Shown in pieces: positions 30,887 through 40,476 of a stretch of DNA of 64,000 nucleotides (its first letter is position 1; every line of letters begins with the position of its first letter). The position numbers and the translations under genes are program-made. Location of the stretch: the NCBI GenBank assembly GCA_003215535.1, contig QCKG01000002.1:62001-126000 (forward strand), read 5' to 3'. This DNA comes from Prochlorococcus sp. AG-409-L18 (GTDB taxonomy: Bacteria > Cyanobacteriota > Cyanobacteriia > PCC-6307 > Cyanobiaceae). The notes under the pieces are model-generated. The model had not been told where the DNA came from and made no database searches. It saw nothing but the letters and a program-made list of their open reading frames with translations.

Positions 30887-31495
30887 ATGCATTTTCTACC
30901 AGCTGTTGATCTTTGGATCGCTAACGAGTTGCCTTTGGAACAAGCCTTGCCTGTGGCTATTGAACAAGAGGACTCTGCGGCACCAGTACTCCCTGTCGAG
31001 GTCAATGAGGACTCATCTGAACCAGCTTTCTCATTAGAAGCCACTCTGGAAATCAAGCCATTTGTGCTTGAGGGATCTGTAGAAAGCTTTGATCCTGTTG
31101 CTAGAGCTTCAGAACTTGTCAAGACAATGCAGGGAAAGTGGTGTGGTGTGTATCGACCATTTAAAACAGATTCAGAGATAGATGTGGTTTTAACTTTTCA
31201 GCGAATCACTGCCATTGGACAAATCATTGATTTAAGAGGGGAAATGTTATTAGGCAAAACCCAAATCCCAGTAAATGGACATTTCAACGCGAAATCCGAT
31301 CAAGTGGAGTTGATACCTATTTCTGATCAGGTTATTAATGGCCTCGAACCAGGTGGTATTTTTGTTGGATTACAAGGATTTAGTTTGTTTGGTTGGAAAT
31401 CACCACGACTAGACAATCCTGGAGGCAGGCTTTCATTAAATCAAGATTGTGGGCAACAGATTTCAAAAGCCCCTGCTGTTTTGGGTCTTTGGTGA
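30887..31495 (+). CDS. Cyanobacterial protein of unknown function
   Basis: A 202-residue protein with an acidic, proline-containing N-terminal stretch (about residues 27-50), then a beta-rich domain starting near MQGKWCGVYRPFKTDSEIDVV (83-103) and passing through LRGEMLLGKTQIPVNGHF. The domain shape suggests a small beta-barrel or lipocalin-like fold, which is only a guess. It has no transmembrane segment. Its last 33 bases overlap the 3' end of ycf37 on the opposite strand. No known function. Confidence 0.72.
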   Translation: MHFLPAVDLWIANELPLEQALPVAIEQEDSAAPVLPVEVNEDSSEPAFSLEATLEIKPFVLEGSVESFDPVARASELVKTMQGKWCGVYRPFKTDSEIDVVLTFQRITAIGQIIDLRGEMLLGKTQIPVNGHFNAKSDQVELIPISDQVINGLEPGGIFVGLQGFSLFGWKSPRLDNPGGRLSLNQDCGQQISKAPAVLGLW

Positions 31496-32020
31496 GTTAT
31501 CCGAAGTTTTCTTGTCTAATATTGCCAATTGTTTCATCGCTGTTTTGTTTTGGGGGTCAATACTTAATACCTGTTTGTATAGTTTTGAAGCTTCTTCATC
31601 TTCAAGTAACTTTTGCTTTGCAAAGGCAAGATTATTTAGGGCGACTGGGTAATCTGACTTGGCTTTGAGTGCAATTTGATAGTGTAAAACTGCTGACTTG
31701 AAATCATCCTGGGCAGCTAGTGCAAACCCTAGAGCATTTTCAATTAGAGCTTTTGCTTCATCGGGCTCTTCGTTAATTAATTTTAGGGCTTTCTTTAGGC
31801 TGGACGTTGCTTGTGGATATAGTCTTTTCCTTAATTGAACTGAAGCTAGCTCATAAAGTTCTGATGCATCTTTTGATGCTGAGGTTCCTTTTTTTTCAAG
31901 TTGAATTAGTTTCATCTCGTCTCGACGCACTTGTATTAACTGTCGAACAATTAATACAGTTATTATCACTAACAATCCAATGAGACCTATTAGATATGTT
32001 TCTGGTTTAAGGATGTTCAT
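31463..32020 (-). CDS. ycf37: Ycf37-like TPR protein, photosystem I assembly factor
   Basis: A 185-residue protein with one N-terminal membrane helix (about 8-28) and two to three tetratricopeptide repeats: LYELASVQLRKRLYPQATSSL, ALGFALAAQDDFKSAVLHYQIAL and VALNNLAFAKQKLLEDEEASKLY. The layout and sequence match Ycf37 of cyanobacteria and algal plastids, implicated in photosystem I assembly and stability. Its 3' end overlaps the convergent gene at 30887-31495. Confidence 0.85.
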   Translation of the reverse strand: MNILKPETYLIGLIGLLVIITVLIVRQLIQVRRDEMKLIQLEKKGTSASKDASELYELASVQLRKRLYPQATSSLKKALKLINEEPDEAKALIENALGFALAAQDDFKSAVLHYQIALKAKSDYPVALNNLAFAKQKLLEDEEASKLYKQVLSIDPQNKTAMKQLAILDKKTSDNSPKTQNSRGF

Positions 32021-32248
32021 AATTCACTTAAGGAAACTGTGTGGGTGCATTTTGAGTTAGGTGGAACCAAATCCTATTTGCTTTAGGAAGCTTTAGTCTT
32101 GCTAAGGCAGATCCTATTGAAGGTAAAGGAATGGACCTTGCTTTAACAAGAGAAAGTAATACTTTTTTTGTATGAAGATGATTTCAATTCTTTGTTTAAA
32201 TTGCAATATTTTTACTCAATTATGACGAGCTTGGAATTTCAGTACTAC

Positions 32249-32596
32249 TCAGTCTTTAGCTGATGCAACAACATTGGAAAAGCTTTTGGGATCAATGATA
32301 GCCAATTGTGCAAGCATTTTGCGGTTCAATTGAATGTTGGCCTTTTTGAGTCCTCCCATGAAACGGCTATAGCTGATCCCATTAAGTCGAGAGGCTGCAT
32401 TGATTCTGGCAATCCATAGACGTCGGAAGTCTCTTTTTCTACGTCTCCTATCTCTATAAGCATTACAGAGAGCCTTCATGACTCTTTGATTGGCCGTGCG
32501 GAAAAGGCTGCCGTGACTTCCGCGGAAACCACGAGCTAAGCGAAGGATTTTATTGCGACGTTTACGAGCAACATTGCCTCTCTTTACGCGTGCCAT
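32249..32596 (-). CDS. rplT: 50S ribosomal protein L20
   Basis: A 115-residue large-subunit protein, with the basic N-terminal RNA-binding region [19 protein letters not shown] and the L20 core [24 protein letters not shown]. It is the second gene of the rpmI-rplT pair, 64 bases after rpmI. The 228 bases between it and ycf37 contain no gene or clear structure that I can identify. Confidence 0.98.
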   Translation of the reverse strand: MARVKRGNVARKRRNKILRLARGFRGSHGSLFRTANQRVMKALCNAYRDRRRRKRDFRRLWIARINAASRLNGISYSRFMGGLKKANIQLNRKMLAQLAIIDPKSFSNVVASAKD

Positions 32597-32660
32597 GGAA
32601 AAAAATCGTGAATTTGGGAATCGGTACTGCTTGAACGAGTCTGCTTACTGTGTTGGTCAG

Positions 32661-32858
32661 TTAGGCATAAGGAAGCATGAGACTTACGTTTTCCGCATCA
32701 CGTTCATCAACAACGGCCTTGGTGGCCAGATGTCTCTTTAATTTAGGACTCTTGTGATCGAGTAGGTGATTGCGGAAGGCCCGTCGACGCATGAATTTGC
32801 CAGTGCTAGTGACTTTGAACCGCTTGGCGGCAGCTTTGCGGGTCTTTAGCTTTGGCAT
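32661..32858 (-). CDS. rpmI: 50S ribosomal protein L35
   Basis: A 65-residue protein starting [21 protein letters not shown], with the [14 protein letters not shown] segment typical of L35. It is followed by rplT. No infC is present upstream, as in other cyanobacteria where the pair stands alone. The gap to the divergent lipoprotein gene is 91 bases. Confidence 0.98.
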   Translation of the reverse strand: MPKLKTRKAAAKRFKVTSTGKFMRRRAFRNHLLDHKSPKLKRHLATKAVVDERDAENVSLMLPYA

Positions 32859-32949
32859 ACCTTAATTCTTATGCACAATTTACTAGCCTACGACCTTGAC
32901 CTGCCTGAAGCCAAATAAGACATGATGATGCACATCTGTTCATCTTCTG

Positions 32950-34524
32950 ATGGTTAGATCAATAATTCAGAAAAAGGGTCCAATAAGGATTGGTCTGAGC
33001 AGTGCTTTACTCCTGTTTGTAGGTTTTGTTAGTGGTTGTAAGGCGCAAGATCTAATTAGGCCTCAAGAGCCTTTCTCGGCGACTCATAAGCAGATACCTG
33101 GGCCTCCTGCATTAAATCGTGGTAATCAGTTGATTTGGATTGGCTTAGAGCCTTATTTGGGCCAAATGTCCAGCAATGACCAATCCAGAGCAGACCTCCA
33201 TTTGCAAAGTGCTGGTCAATCTTTAGTTCTTACTGATTCAAATGGTTTAGTTCATAAAGCTAGGCAAATCTCCATAACTTGGAGAGAAGTTCCTCTGGTT
33301 GAGCCTCAGTGGCTGTCTCGTCAGGTTTTAGGTCCTTATGCAAGTTTTGAATCTGCGAATCAATTGGCTTTGCAGTTGGGTAAGGCAGGATTGCCTGCTT
33401 TGGTTGCTCGTCCAAAAGATTGGGAGGTTTGGCTGCCAAAAGAAGTAGAACTTCCTAAAGACTTTGAGGCCTTTGCTTGGGAATCCAAGATTAATTCAGT
33501 TGTTCAGCCTGTATTAAAAGGAAACAGTGGTGAGCTTTTGTTGTCAGGCCCTATTCAGATAGAGGCTCCGGAAGGTTTGAGGTGGAAAGGGGGTGTGCAT
33601 TTTGGCTCTTTTCAATTACAGGCTGATGCCTATGGTACTTGGACTCTGATTGAAAAGATTGGCCTTGAAAGTTATTTGGAAGGTGTAATTCCACATGAGA
33701 TAGGAGTTGGATCTCCTTTTGAAGCACTAGCTACTCAAGCAGTTTTAGCTAGAACTTGGGCAGTGGCTAATAGTAAACGATTCGTAGTTGATGGATATCA
33801 TTTGTGCAGTAGTACCCAATGCCAAGTTTATAAATTTCCTCTGAAACCAAGTGCCAAAATAAAAAAAGCAATTTTGCAAACTGATGGACAAATTTTGGCT
33901 TGGGATGGGAAACCTATCAATGCTGTTTATCACGCTACTAATGGTGGTGTGATGGCTTCTGCTAGTGAGGCATGGTCTATGGACCCTGTGCCATATCTGA
34001 GAGCCAAGCTTGATGGGCCTCGAGAATGGACGAATCGCTTTAGCTTGCCAATTCAGCGTGCTGAACTTCAGCAGCTTTTACAAAGTAGAGATCAGCCATA
34101 CGGTAATTATCACCCTCGATTTAGGTGGGAAAGAATGGTTACAGCATTAGGACTTCAAAAACAGTTGAGTTCGATTGAACCGAAGATCAGTTTGCCTGCT
34201 GAGATAAATGTTCTTCAGAGAGGACGGAGTGGAAGAGTTGTGGCTTTGGAAATTAAAGGTGCAATCGATCAGTCATCCGTTGTTTTGAATCGTGATGCAA
34301 TTCGTCGCAATATTCCCAATTTGCCGAGCACATTATTTGTTGTAAATCAAATTTCTGAAGGGATGTGGCAATTTTCTGGCGGTGGTTTCGGACACGGAGC
34401 AGGACTTTCCCAGGCAGGAGCAATTGATTTGGCCCGTAAAGGCTGGAGTTATTTGCAAATTCTTTCCCACTATTACCCAGGGACAATTTTTGGACCTTTG
34501 CCTGACTCAGACAAAGACCCTTAG
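32950..34524 (+). CDS. SpoIID/LytB-domain lipoprotein
   Basis: A 524-residue exported protein. The N-terminus has a hydrophobic stretch ending FVSGCKA, a lipobox with C30 as the candidate lipidated residue. Residues about 120-150 (GPYASFESANQLALQLGKAGL) look like a SPOR-type peptidoglycan-binding repeat. The SpoIID domain includes LESYLEGVIPHEIG, QAVLARTWAVANSKR, YHATNGGVMASASEAW and GGGFGHGAGLSQAGA, typical of lytic transglycosylases that cut denuded glycan strands. In cyanobacteria the role is presumably peptidoglycan turnover or division. Confidence 0.88.
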   Translation: MVRSIIQKKGPIRIGLSSALLLFVGFVSGCKAQDLIRPQEPFSATHKQIPGPPALNRGNQLIWIGLEPYLGQMSSNDQSRADLHLQSAGQSLVLTDSNGLVHKARQISITWREVPLVEPQWLSRQVLGPYASFESANQLALQLGKAGLPALVARPKDWEVWLPKEVELPKDFEAFAWESKINSVVQPVLKGNSGELLLSGPIQIEAPEGLRWKGGVHFGSFQLQADAYGTWTLIEKIGLESYLEGVIPHEIGVGSPFEALATQAVLARTWAVANSKRFVVDGYHLCSSTQCQVYKFPLKPSAKIKKAILQTDGQILAWDGKPINAVYHATNGGVMASASEAWSMDPVPYLRAKLDGPREWTNRFSLPIQRAELQQLLQSRDQPYGNYHPRFRWERMVTALGLQKQLSSIEPKISLPAEINVLQRGRSGRVVALEIKGAIDQSSVVLNRDAIRRNIPNLPSTLFVVNQISEGMWQFSGGGFGHGAGLSQAGAIDLARKGWSYLQILSHYYPGTIFGPLPDSDKDP

Positions 34525-34548
34525 AGTCCATTCAATTAACGCTTATTC

Positions 34549-35874
34549 ATGGCTTCGGTTGTTGTCACAGGAGAGCACCGACGTAGCAAGACAGCCTTGT
34601 TTTTGATTGTTTGTGGGTGGGCAGGAGTAGCACCGCATTGGTTTGACTCTTTAAGAAGTCTGCTGCCAGCAATTACTTTGGCTTGCTTGCTTGGCGGATA
34701 TGGCTTGAGAACTGTTCTGGTTAATCGCAAAAAGTCTTTTGAAGCTTCAGATATTTCTCTAAGACCTATTGAATTAGAAGATTGGCCAACGGTTGATGTT
34801 CTAGTCGCAGCTCGCGATGAAGAAGCGGTGATCAATCGATTAGTAGAAAGGTTAACTGCACTGAGTTATCCAAAGAGCAAGCTTTCTATTTGGATCATTG
34901 ATGATGGGAGTAAAGATCGGACACCAATTCTTCTTAAAAACCTTGAGGAACAGTTTTCAATCGTTCATGTAATTCAACGTTCTAGATCTGCTGGCGGTGG
35001 GAAGTCTGGGGCTCTTAATGAGGCTTTGACGAAGATTGAAGGGGACTGGTTACTAATTCTTGATGCTGATGCTCAATTGCAAGAAGACTCTCTTAAGCGT
35101 TTAGTGAATTTTGCAAAATCGGGAGGATGGTCGGCTGTTCAACTTAGAAAAGCTGTAATCAATTCTCGGAACAATCTTTTAACTCGTTGTCAGGCTATGG
35201 AGATGGCAATGGATACAGTTATTCAGCAAGGACGTTTGGCAGGAGGAGGTGTTGTTGAACTTCGAGGTAATGGGCAGCTTCTGCAGCGAACCATGGTTGA
35301 GGAATGCGGAGGTTTTAATGAAGACACAGTTACGGATGATCTTGATCTCAGCTTTCGGTTGCTTACTTCGGGTGGGAAGATAGGAATCCTTTGGGATCCT
35401 CCTGTACAAGAAGAGGCGGTCGAAACTTTGTCCGCTCTTTGGAGGCAGAGGCAACGATGGGCAGAAGGTGGACTTCAACGTTTCTTTGATTATTGGCCAT
35501 TGTTGACTTCGAGTCAGTTGAATTATATTCAAAGACGAGATTTAACTTGTTTTTTTCTTTTGCAATATGCTCTTCCTGTTATTTCCTTTGTTGATTTATT
35601 AACTACTTTTTTGACTGGCACCATGCCTACTTATTGGCCATTATCTATAGTTGCATTTTCTATTTCAGGCTTAGCATATTTGCGGGGATGCAGTCTTGCA
35701 GGAGAAGGACCCTCCGTTCCTTCTCCGAAACCATTTAATTTGTTAATAGCTATCATTTACTTGGTCCATTGGTTTGTAGTTATACCTTGGGTGACGTTAA
35801 AGATGGCCCTTTTGCCAAAGGCTCTTGTATGGGCTAAAACTACTCACCAGGGTGACAATAATACTAAGGGTTAG
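34549..35874 (+). CDS. Processive-type glycosyltransferase family 2 membrane protein
   Basis: A 441-residue membrane enzyme. N-terminal hydrophobic segments (about 17-35, 42-58) precede a GT-A domain with VDVLVAARDEEAVI, IIDDGSKDRT, ILDADAQLQ (the DxD-type nucleotide-sugar site), TDDLDLSFRL and the QRQRWAEGG motif of the QxxRW group. Three or four C-terminal membrane segments follow. Such enzymes make beta-linked polymers or transfer sugars to lipids; the substrate is unknown. The stop interlocks with that of dnaX. Confidence 0.87.
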   Translation: MASVVVTGEHRRSKTALFLIVCGWAGVAPHWFDSLRSLLPAITLACLLGGYGLRTVLVNRKKSFEASDISLRPIELEDWPTVDVLVAARDEEAVINRLVERLTALSYPKSKLSIWIIDDGSKDRTPILLKNLEEQFSIVHVIQRSRSAGGGKSGALNEALTKIEGDWLLILDADAQLQEDSLKRLVNFAKSGGWSAVQLRKAVINSRNNLLTRCQAMEMAMDTVIQQGRLAGGGVVELRGNGQLLQRTMVEECGGFNEDTVTDDLDLSFRLLTSGGKIGILWDPPVQEEAVETLSALWRQRQRWAEGGLQRFFDYWPLLTSSQLNYIQRRDLTCFFLLQYALPVISFVDLLTTFLTGTMPTYWPLSIVAFSISGLAYLRGCSLAGEGPSVPSPKPFNLLIAIIYLVHWFVVIPWVTLKMALLPKALVWAKTTHQGDNNTKG

Positions 35875-37628
35875 TCGTTGATATCTTCTTCTAAAATTTT
35901 GCCATTGAAAAACTCTGCAAATCTCTTAGCGTCTTGGTCAATACTCTCGGTTATATTTTCTTTGCTTGTATTATCTTGATCTTTTATTATAGTTTTTGTT
36001 GTATTTATTTGCGCTTCTTTGAATTGTGAAATTGAAGTATTTGCTTGAGTTGATGGCTCTTCTTTGCCTTTAGATTTTGGGATTGATAATGATTCATTAT
36101 ATGGTTTATTTGTTTTGCTTTCTACGTATAATTCCTTTTGCTCCTCAAGAATTATTTCTCTAGGGCTACCCAAGGTATCTTGAACTGCTTGCTCAATAAG
36201 TTTCACTCTGCTTTGAACCATTCCAATCCAATTTCCAGCAACATTGATGAATGCTTTGTTGGAGTTTAATTGGACTAATTTTGCTTGTTGAGATAGAAGC
36301 ATACGTGTTGAAGGAAGTTCAAGGCGACCCAGTATTTGCTCCCATAATTCATTCAGGCTTGCTGTGACTTTCTCTTCTGGAACGCTGCGATTATCAATAA
36401 CATTGTCTTGTTGACTGGAGTCTATTTGATTTTTAATGTTGCTTAGGTTTTGATTGGTTCCTTCTGACCTGTTATCTTCTGAAGCATTTTTGATTAGCCT
36501 TTTGGGGGCAATTACTTCATTTGCATCATCTCCAGACCGTGCAATTATCCCTAGAAGTAATACTTCAAGCCAAAGTCTTGGTTGAACACTATGTCGAAGG
36601 TGACTTTCTGTTCCTTTGAGCTGCGCTTGCCATCGCAAGAGTTGTTCAAGTGAAATGTCTTTTGCAATATCGTTCAGTTCTTGTTGTGATTCTTGGGAAA
36701 CACTTGTGAGCTCTGGCCTTTTTGGAGCTACATTAATAAGCACCAAATCTCGTAAGATTGAGGCTAGACCTTGAAGAATTGCTAGTGGATCTTTGCCTCG
36801 ATCGAGGATGCGACGAGAATTCTCTAAGAGTTCTATAGGATCTCTCTGGGCCAAAGCTGAGGCAAGTGAAATAATTTCCTTCTCTGGAACAGCACCTAAT
36901 AAATCCCAGACTGCGTTTGTCTTAATTGGTTGAGGAAGAAGACTGAGTTGGTCAAGCATGCTTTCTGCATCTCTTAGTCCTCCTTGGGCTCGTTGAGCTA
37001 CTAATGCCAGGGCTTCTGTTTCAATTGCGATTGCTTCTTGAGAAGCAATTAATGTCAGATGTTGTTTTACAGCCTCTATAGGAATCCTTCGAAAGTCAAA
37101 ACGTTGGCATCGACTGAGAATTGTGGGTAATACCCTTTGAGGGTCTGTTGTGGCTAGTACGAAAACAACTCTGGCAGGAGGTTCTTCAAGCGTTTTTAGT
37201 AATGCGTTAAATGCGGCCGTAGAAAGCATGTGGCACTCATCCACCACATAAACCTTCCAACGGGCTTGAACTGGCGCAAATCGGGACCTTTCGATTAGTT
37301 CTCGAATATTTTCTACTCCTGTATTTGATGCAGCATCGATTTCGATGACATCTAAAGAAGAGCCATTGGTTATTGATCTACAAAGGTCACAGGTTCCACA
37401 AGGCTCTGTGGTTGGACCATCACTTTTAAGACAATTAAGAGATCTGGCAAGAATACGAGCGCTTGATGTTTTTCCGGTTCCTCTTGGACCGCTAAATAGA
37501 TAAGCCGGTGCGATCCTGCGACTTATCAGAGCTTGTTTGAGGGTTGCTGCAATGGGTTCTTGGCCTACTAGATCGTCAAATCGTTCTGGCCGGTATTTGT
37601 GATGCAGCGGCTGGTAGACCTGGCTCAT
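35871..37628 (-). CDS. dnaX: DNA polymerase III subunit gamma/tau
   Basis: Clamp-loader ATPase. The 585-residue protein has Walker A GPRGTGKTS (47-55), the zinc module C66/C77/C80/C83 (EPCGTCDLC), Walker B VVDECHML, the SRCQRFDFRRI arginine-finger motif and a variable, charged C-terminal part rich in Ser/Asn/Lys. There is no intein and I saw no A-AAA-AAG-type slippery site that would make a separate gamma form. It is the last gene of the tig-clpP-clpX-LRAT-dnaX run. Confidence 0.95.
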   Translation of the reverse strand: MSQVYQPLHHKYRPERFDDLVGQEPIAATLKQALISRRIAPAYLFSGPRGTGKTSSARILARSLNCLKSDGPTTEPCGTCDLCRSITNGSSLDVIEIDAASNTGVENIRELIERSRFAPVQARWKVYVVDECHMLSTAAFNALLKTLEEPPARVVFVLATTDPQRVLPTILSRCQRFDFRRIPIEAVKQHLTLIASQEAIAIETEALALVAQRAQGGLRDAESMLDQLSLLPQPIKTNAVWDLLGAVPEKEIISLASALAQRDPIELLENSRRILDRGKDPLAILQGLASILRDLVLINVAPKRPELTSVSQESQQELNDIAKDISLEQLLRWQAQLKGTESHLRHSVQPRLWLEVLLLGIIARSGDDANEVIAPKRLIKNASEDNRSEGTNQNLSNIKNQIDSSQQDNVIDNRSVPEEKVTASLNELWEQILGRLELPSTRMLLSQQAKLVQLNSNKAFINVAGNWIGMVQSRVKLIEQAVQDTLGSPREIILEEQKELYVESKTNKPYNESLSIPKSKGKEEPSTQANTSISQFKEAQINTTKTIIKDQDNTSKENITESIDQDAKRFAEFFNGKILEEDIND

Positions 37629-37655
37629 TCGCTGCTTGCGTTATGAACAGAATAC

Positions 37656-38312
37656 TCAGCCTGGTTGATCTGACTTTTGAATTAGCCCTCTAATGCGGGT
37701 CTGCATATCTTCTAGTGCCGTTAATTCATCAGCAATCTCTTGTCCTTGTAATAAGAGGTTATGGATATGCAAATTTTGGGGTTCATTATCTACCGATACA
37801 TTCGCTTTTGTCAGGATTTGATCCAATTTTTTTCGTAGTGTGAATTTGATAGCTTCAAGCATTTTTAATACGTTTACGGCCTTTTGACTGGATGCTTCAT
37901 CTATTAGTCCATCTGTTAAAAGAGCTCTTAAACCTGTCATCATTGCTTTTGGCATGAGCTGACCAATTGCAAGTGCTCCTAGCTTGCTCGTCTGAATTAA
38001 GTTCTCTATTTGGGAGCTACGGTGCATGCCTGTTTTGCACCAAGTTGCAAAGTGCTCACAGTTATTGAATAGCAAGTTGTAACTTTGTTCCCCAATTCTG
38101 CTTATTGCTCTTTGCAATGTAATTCTTTTGGGTGAGCAATTTTCATGCCGGACTATGAAGATTGGTTGGTTACAGGAAAATTCCTCTAATGGGCTCCTAA
38201 GGATTTCTTTCCCTTCTAGGTAATGCGCCACTGTTCCATCACCTAGGTCAATTCCATGATGTTGGAATAAACCATGCTGCCTTGGGACCTGAAGATGATC
38301 AGCAGCGACCAC
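37656..38312 (-). CDS. LRAT-like (NlpC/P60 superfamily) protein
   Basis: A 218-residue protein. Its first half matches the LRAT-like papain-fold group: HHGIDLGDGTVAHY (18-31), with H19 as the likely catalytic His, and NNCEHFATWC (83-92), with C85 as the likely nucleophile. The second half is helical and hydrophobic in part. Known members act as acyltransferases or phospholipases on lipids, or are uncharacterised. The start is GTG at 38310-38312, four bases after the clpX stop; dnaX begins 27 bases after its own stop. The substrate is unknown. Confidence 0.8.
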   Translation of the reverse strand: MVAADHLQVPRQHGLFQHHGIDLGDGTVAHYLEGKEILRSPLEEFSCNQPIFIVRHENCSPKRITLQRAISRIGEQSYNLLFNNCEHFATWCKTGMHRSSQIENLIQTSKLGALAIGQLMPKAMMTGLRALLTDGLIDEASSQKAVNVLKMLEAIKFTLRKKLDQILTKANVSVDNEPQNLHIHNLLLQGQEIADELTALEDMQTRIRGLIQKSDQPG

Positions 38313-38316
38313 TTTT

Positions 38317-39675
38317 TTAAGCAGATTCTTGTTGCTGTCTGTCGTCGTTTGCAGGTAGTGGAAGTACTTTTCTTCCTGTGTGTTTATCCACCATTCCTTT
38401 AGTGACAGTAAAGGTTTTCACATCTTTCTGAGAGGGTAAATCATACATCAGATCAAGCATCAGCTCTTCAACGATTCCACGCAACGCTCTTGCTCCAGTT
38501 TTACGACGATGAGCTTCCTCAGCGATAGCAACAACTGCATCGGCATCAAAAAATAGCTCTACGTTATCCATGCTCAAAAGTGTGCGGAATTGCTTGACTA
38601 ATGCATCACGAGGCTCGGTGAGAATTGACTCGAGAGCGTTGGAATCTAACGGTTCTAAAACTGCACTCACAGGCATACGCCCTATGAATTCAGGGATTAA
38701 CCCATACCGCACTAAATCATCTGGCTCGAGATGCAGCAAAACTTGATTTGCTTGTAGATCTTTGCTGATTCGATTACGACCACGATTTTCGCTTGGCATA
38801 AATCCAATTGAATTGCGACCAAGTCTTTTTTGCACTACATCGTCAAGCCCCACAAAGGCTCCACCACAAATGAAAAGGATTTGGCTTGTATCTATGTGAA
38901 TGCAATCGTGATATGGGTGTTTCCGCCCTCCTTGGGGAGGGACATTTGCAATAGTGCCTTCAAGCATTTTGAGAAGTGCTTGCTGAACTCCTTCACCTGA
39001 CACATCTCTAGTGATTGAAGGATTTTCACTTTTGCGAGCGATCTTATCTATTTCATCTATATAAATAATTCCGCGTTGGGCAAGGTCTACATCCATATCG
39101 GCTTTTTGGAGCAGTCGAAGCAAAATATTTTCAACGTCTTCACCTACATAGCCTGCTTCCGTTAATGTTGTTGCATCAGCAACTGCAAAAGGTACATCGA
39201 GAAGTTCAGCGAGTGTTTGAGCTAGAAGAGTTTTTCCACAGCCTGTTGGACCAATTAGAAGGATGTTCGATTTGTGTAGTTTGGTAGACGAATGATCAGT
39301 TTCTCCTTTGCCATCCCCTTGCCATGCCAATCGCTTGTAGTGGTTATAAACAGCGACTGATAGAACTTTTTTCGCAGACTCTTGACCTACAACTTGTTCA
39401 TCTAAGAAGTTTTTGATTGCTATCGGTTTGGGAATTGAAGCAAGGGTGGGAGCTGGCGTTCCACTCTTGTGAACTACTGATGATGCTTTGCGGTTGGATT
39501 CACTGCTATTGCGAGGATTGCCTTGGCTATCTACTAGTTCTTCATCCAAGATCTCATTGCATAAATCAATACATTCGTCACAGATGTATACACCTGGACC
39601 AGCTATGAGTTTTCGCACTTGATCCTGAGACTTCCCGCAAAAGGAGCATTTCAGATGGGCGTCAAACTTTGCCAT
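38317..39675 (-). CDS. clpX: ClpX, ATP-dependent unfoldase of ClpXP
   Basis: AAA+ unfoldase that feeds proteins to ClpP. It has the N-terminal zinc-binding domain (C10, C13, C32, C35), Walker A GPTGCGKT (142-149), Walker [11 protein letters not shown], the GYVGEDVE pore loop and the [15 protein letters not shown] region. The 452-residue length includes a cyanobacterial Ser-rich linker after the zinc domain. It follows clpP with a 113-base gap, and ends four bases before the LRAT gene. Confidence 0.97.
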   Translation of the reverse strand: MAKFDAHLKCSFCGKSQDQVRKLIAGPGVYICDECIDLCNEILDEELVDSQGNPRNSSESNRKASSVVHKSGTPAPTLASIPKPIAIKNFLDEQVVGQESAKKVLSVAVYNHYKRLAWQGDGKGETDHSSTKLHKSNILLIGPTGCGKTLLAQTLAELLDVPFAVADATTLTEAGYVGEDVENILLRLLQKADMDVDLAQRGIIYIDEIDKIARKSENPSITRDVSGEGVQQALLKMLEGTIANVPPQGGRKHPYHDCIHIDTSQILFICGGAFVGLDDVVQKRLGRNSIGFMPSENRGRNRISKDLQANQVLLHLEPDDLVRYGLIPEFIGRMPVSAVLEPLDSNALESILTEPRDALVKQFRTLLSMDNVELFFDADAVVAIAEEAHRRKTGARALRGIVEELMLDLMYDLPSQKDVKTFTVTKGMVDKHTGRKVLPLPANDDRQQQESA

Positions 39676-39788
39676 CGGCCGCTGAGCAGTTCAATGAAGA
39701 TGTACAAGATCTGACTTGGGTCAGCCTTAAATCACAGGATCGTTTGGGATAGGGGCTTCGTCAGCCTTCCTTAACGATTTAAGTGCTT

Positions 39789-40466
39789 TTAGAGACTGTT
39801 AACCACTTTGTCGATCAGGCCGTATTCAACCGCTTCTTGTGGGGAAAGGAAGTGGTCTCTATCGGTATCTTCAGCAATTTTGTCAAGTGGTTGCCCGGTG
39901 TGTTCTGATAGCAACTGATTAAGCGTGTCTTTTAAGAAGAGAATTTCTTTCGCTTGAATCTCGATTTCGATGGCTTGTCCTTGAGCACCACCTAAGGGTT
40001 GGTGGATCATTATTCTTGAATTTGGGAGAGCAAGGCGTTTCCCTTTAGACCCTCCTGTTAGAAGAAAAGCACCCATGCTTGCGGCTAACCCATAACAGAT
40101 CGTTACTACATCCGGATTAACTTGCTGCATAGTGTCGTAGATAGCCAGACCTGCAGTGACTGAGCCTCCAGGTGAGTTGATATAAATCTGGATGTCCTTT
40201 TCAGGATCTTCAGCTTCTAGAAATAGCATTTGGGCAACAAGTGCATCTGCTACTTGGTCGTTCACTGCTGTTCCTAAAAAGATGATTCTTTCTCGCAGAA
40301 GTCTTGAGTAGATATCAAACGCTCTGTCACCTCGCCCAGATTGCTCGACAACTGTAGGTAAGACACTTGAAGAGATAGGACGTTCCCCTTTCCAGAGGTT
40401 ATGAATTGGATGATTGCAGAGAGTGTTCATGATGAGAGGAATATCTTGGGGGTTTAGAGAATCCAT
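39789..40466 (-). CDS. clpP: ATP-dependent Clp protease proteolytic subunit
   Basis: Serine protease subunit that forms the barrel with ClpX. The triad is visible: S130 in [10 protein letters not shown]155 in [10 protein letters not shown] and D204 in TDRDHFLS. From the ATG at 40466 it is 225 residues. The frame extends upstream to 40577, but that would run into tig and gives a non-family Lys-rich stretch, so I chose 40466 (10 bases after the tig stop); an ATG at 40430 is also possible. The clpP copy next to tig and clpX in cyanobacteria is usually ClpP2. Confidence 0.95.
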   Translation of the reverse strand: MDSLNPQDIPLIMNTLCNHPIHNLWKGERPISSSVLPTVVEQSGRGDRAFDIYSRLLRERIIFLGTAVNDQVADALVAQMLFLEAEDPEKDIQIYINSPGGSVTAGLAIYDTMQQVNPDVVTICYGLAASMGAFLLTGGSKGKRLALPNSRIMIHQPLGGAQGQAIEIEIQAKEILFLKDTLNQLLSEHTGQPLDKIAEDTDRDHFLSPQEAVEYGLIDKVVNSL

Positions 40467-40476
40467 TTGGCTTAGT

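Noticed and set aside
35871-37628. Programmed frameshift in dnaX giving a gamma form
   Set aside because: No A-AAA-AAG-type slippery run followed by a stem was found in the coding strand; only short T or A runs.
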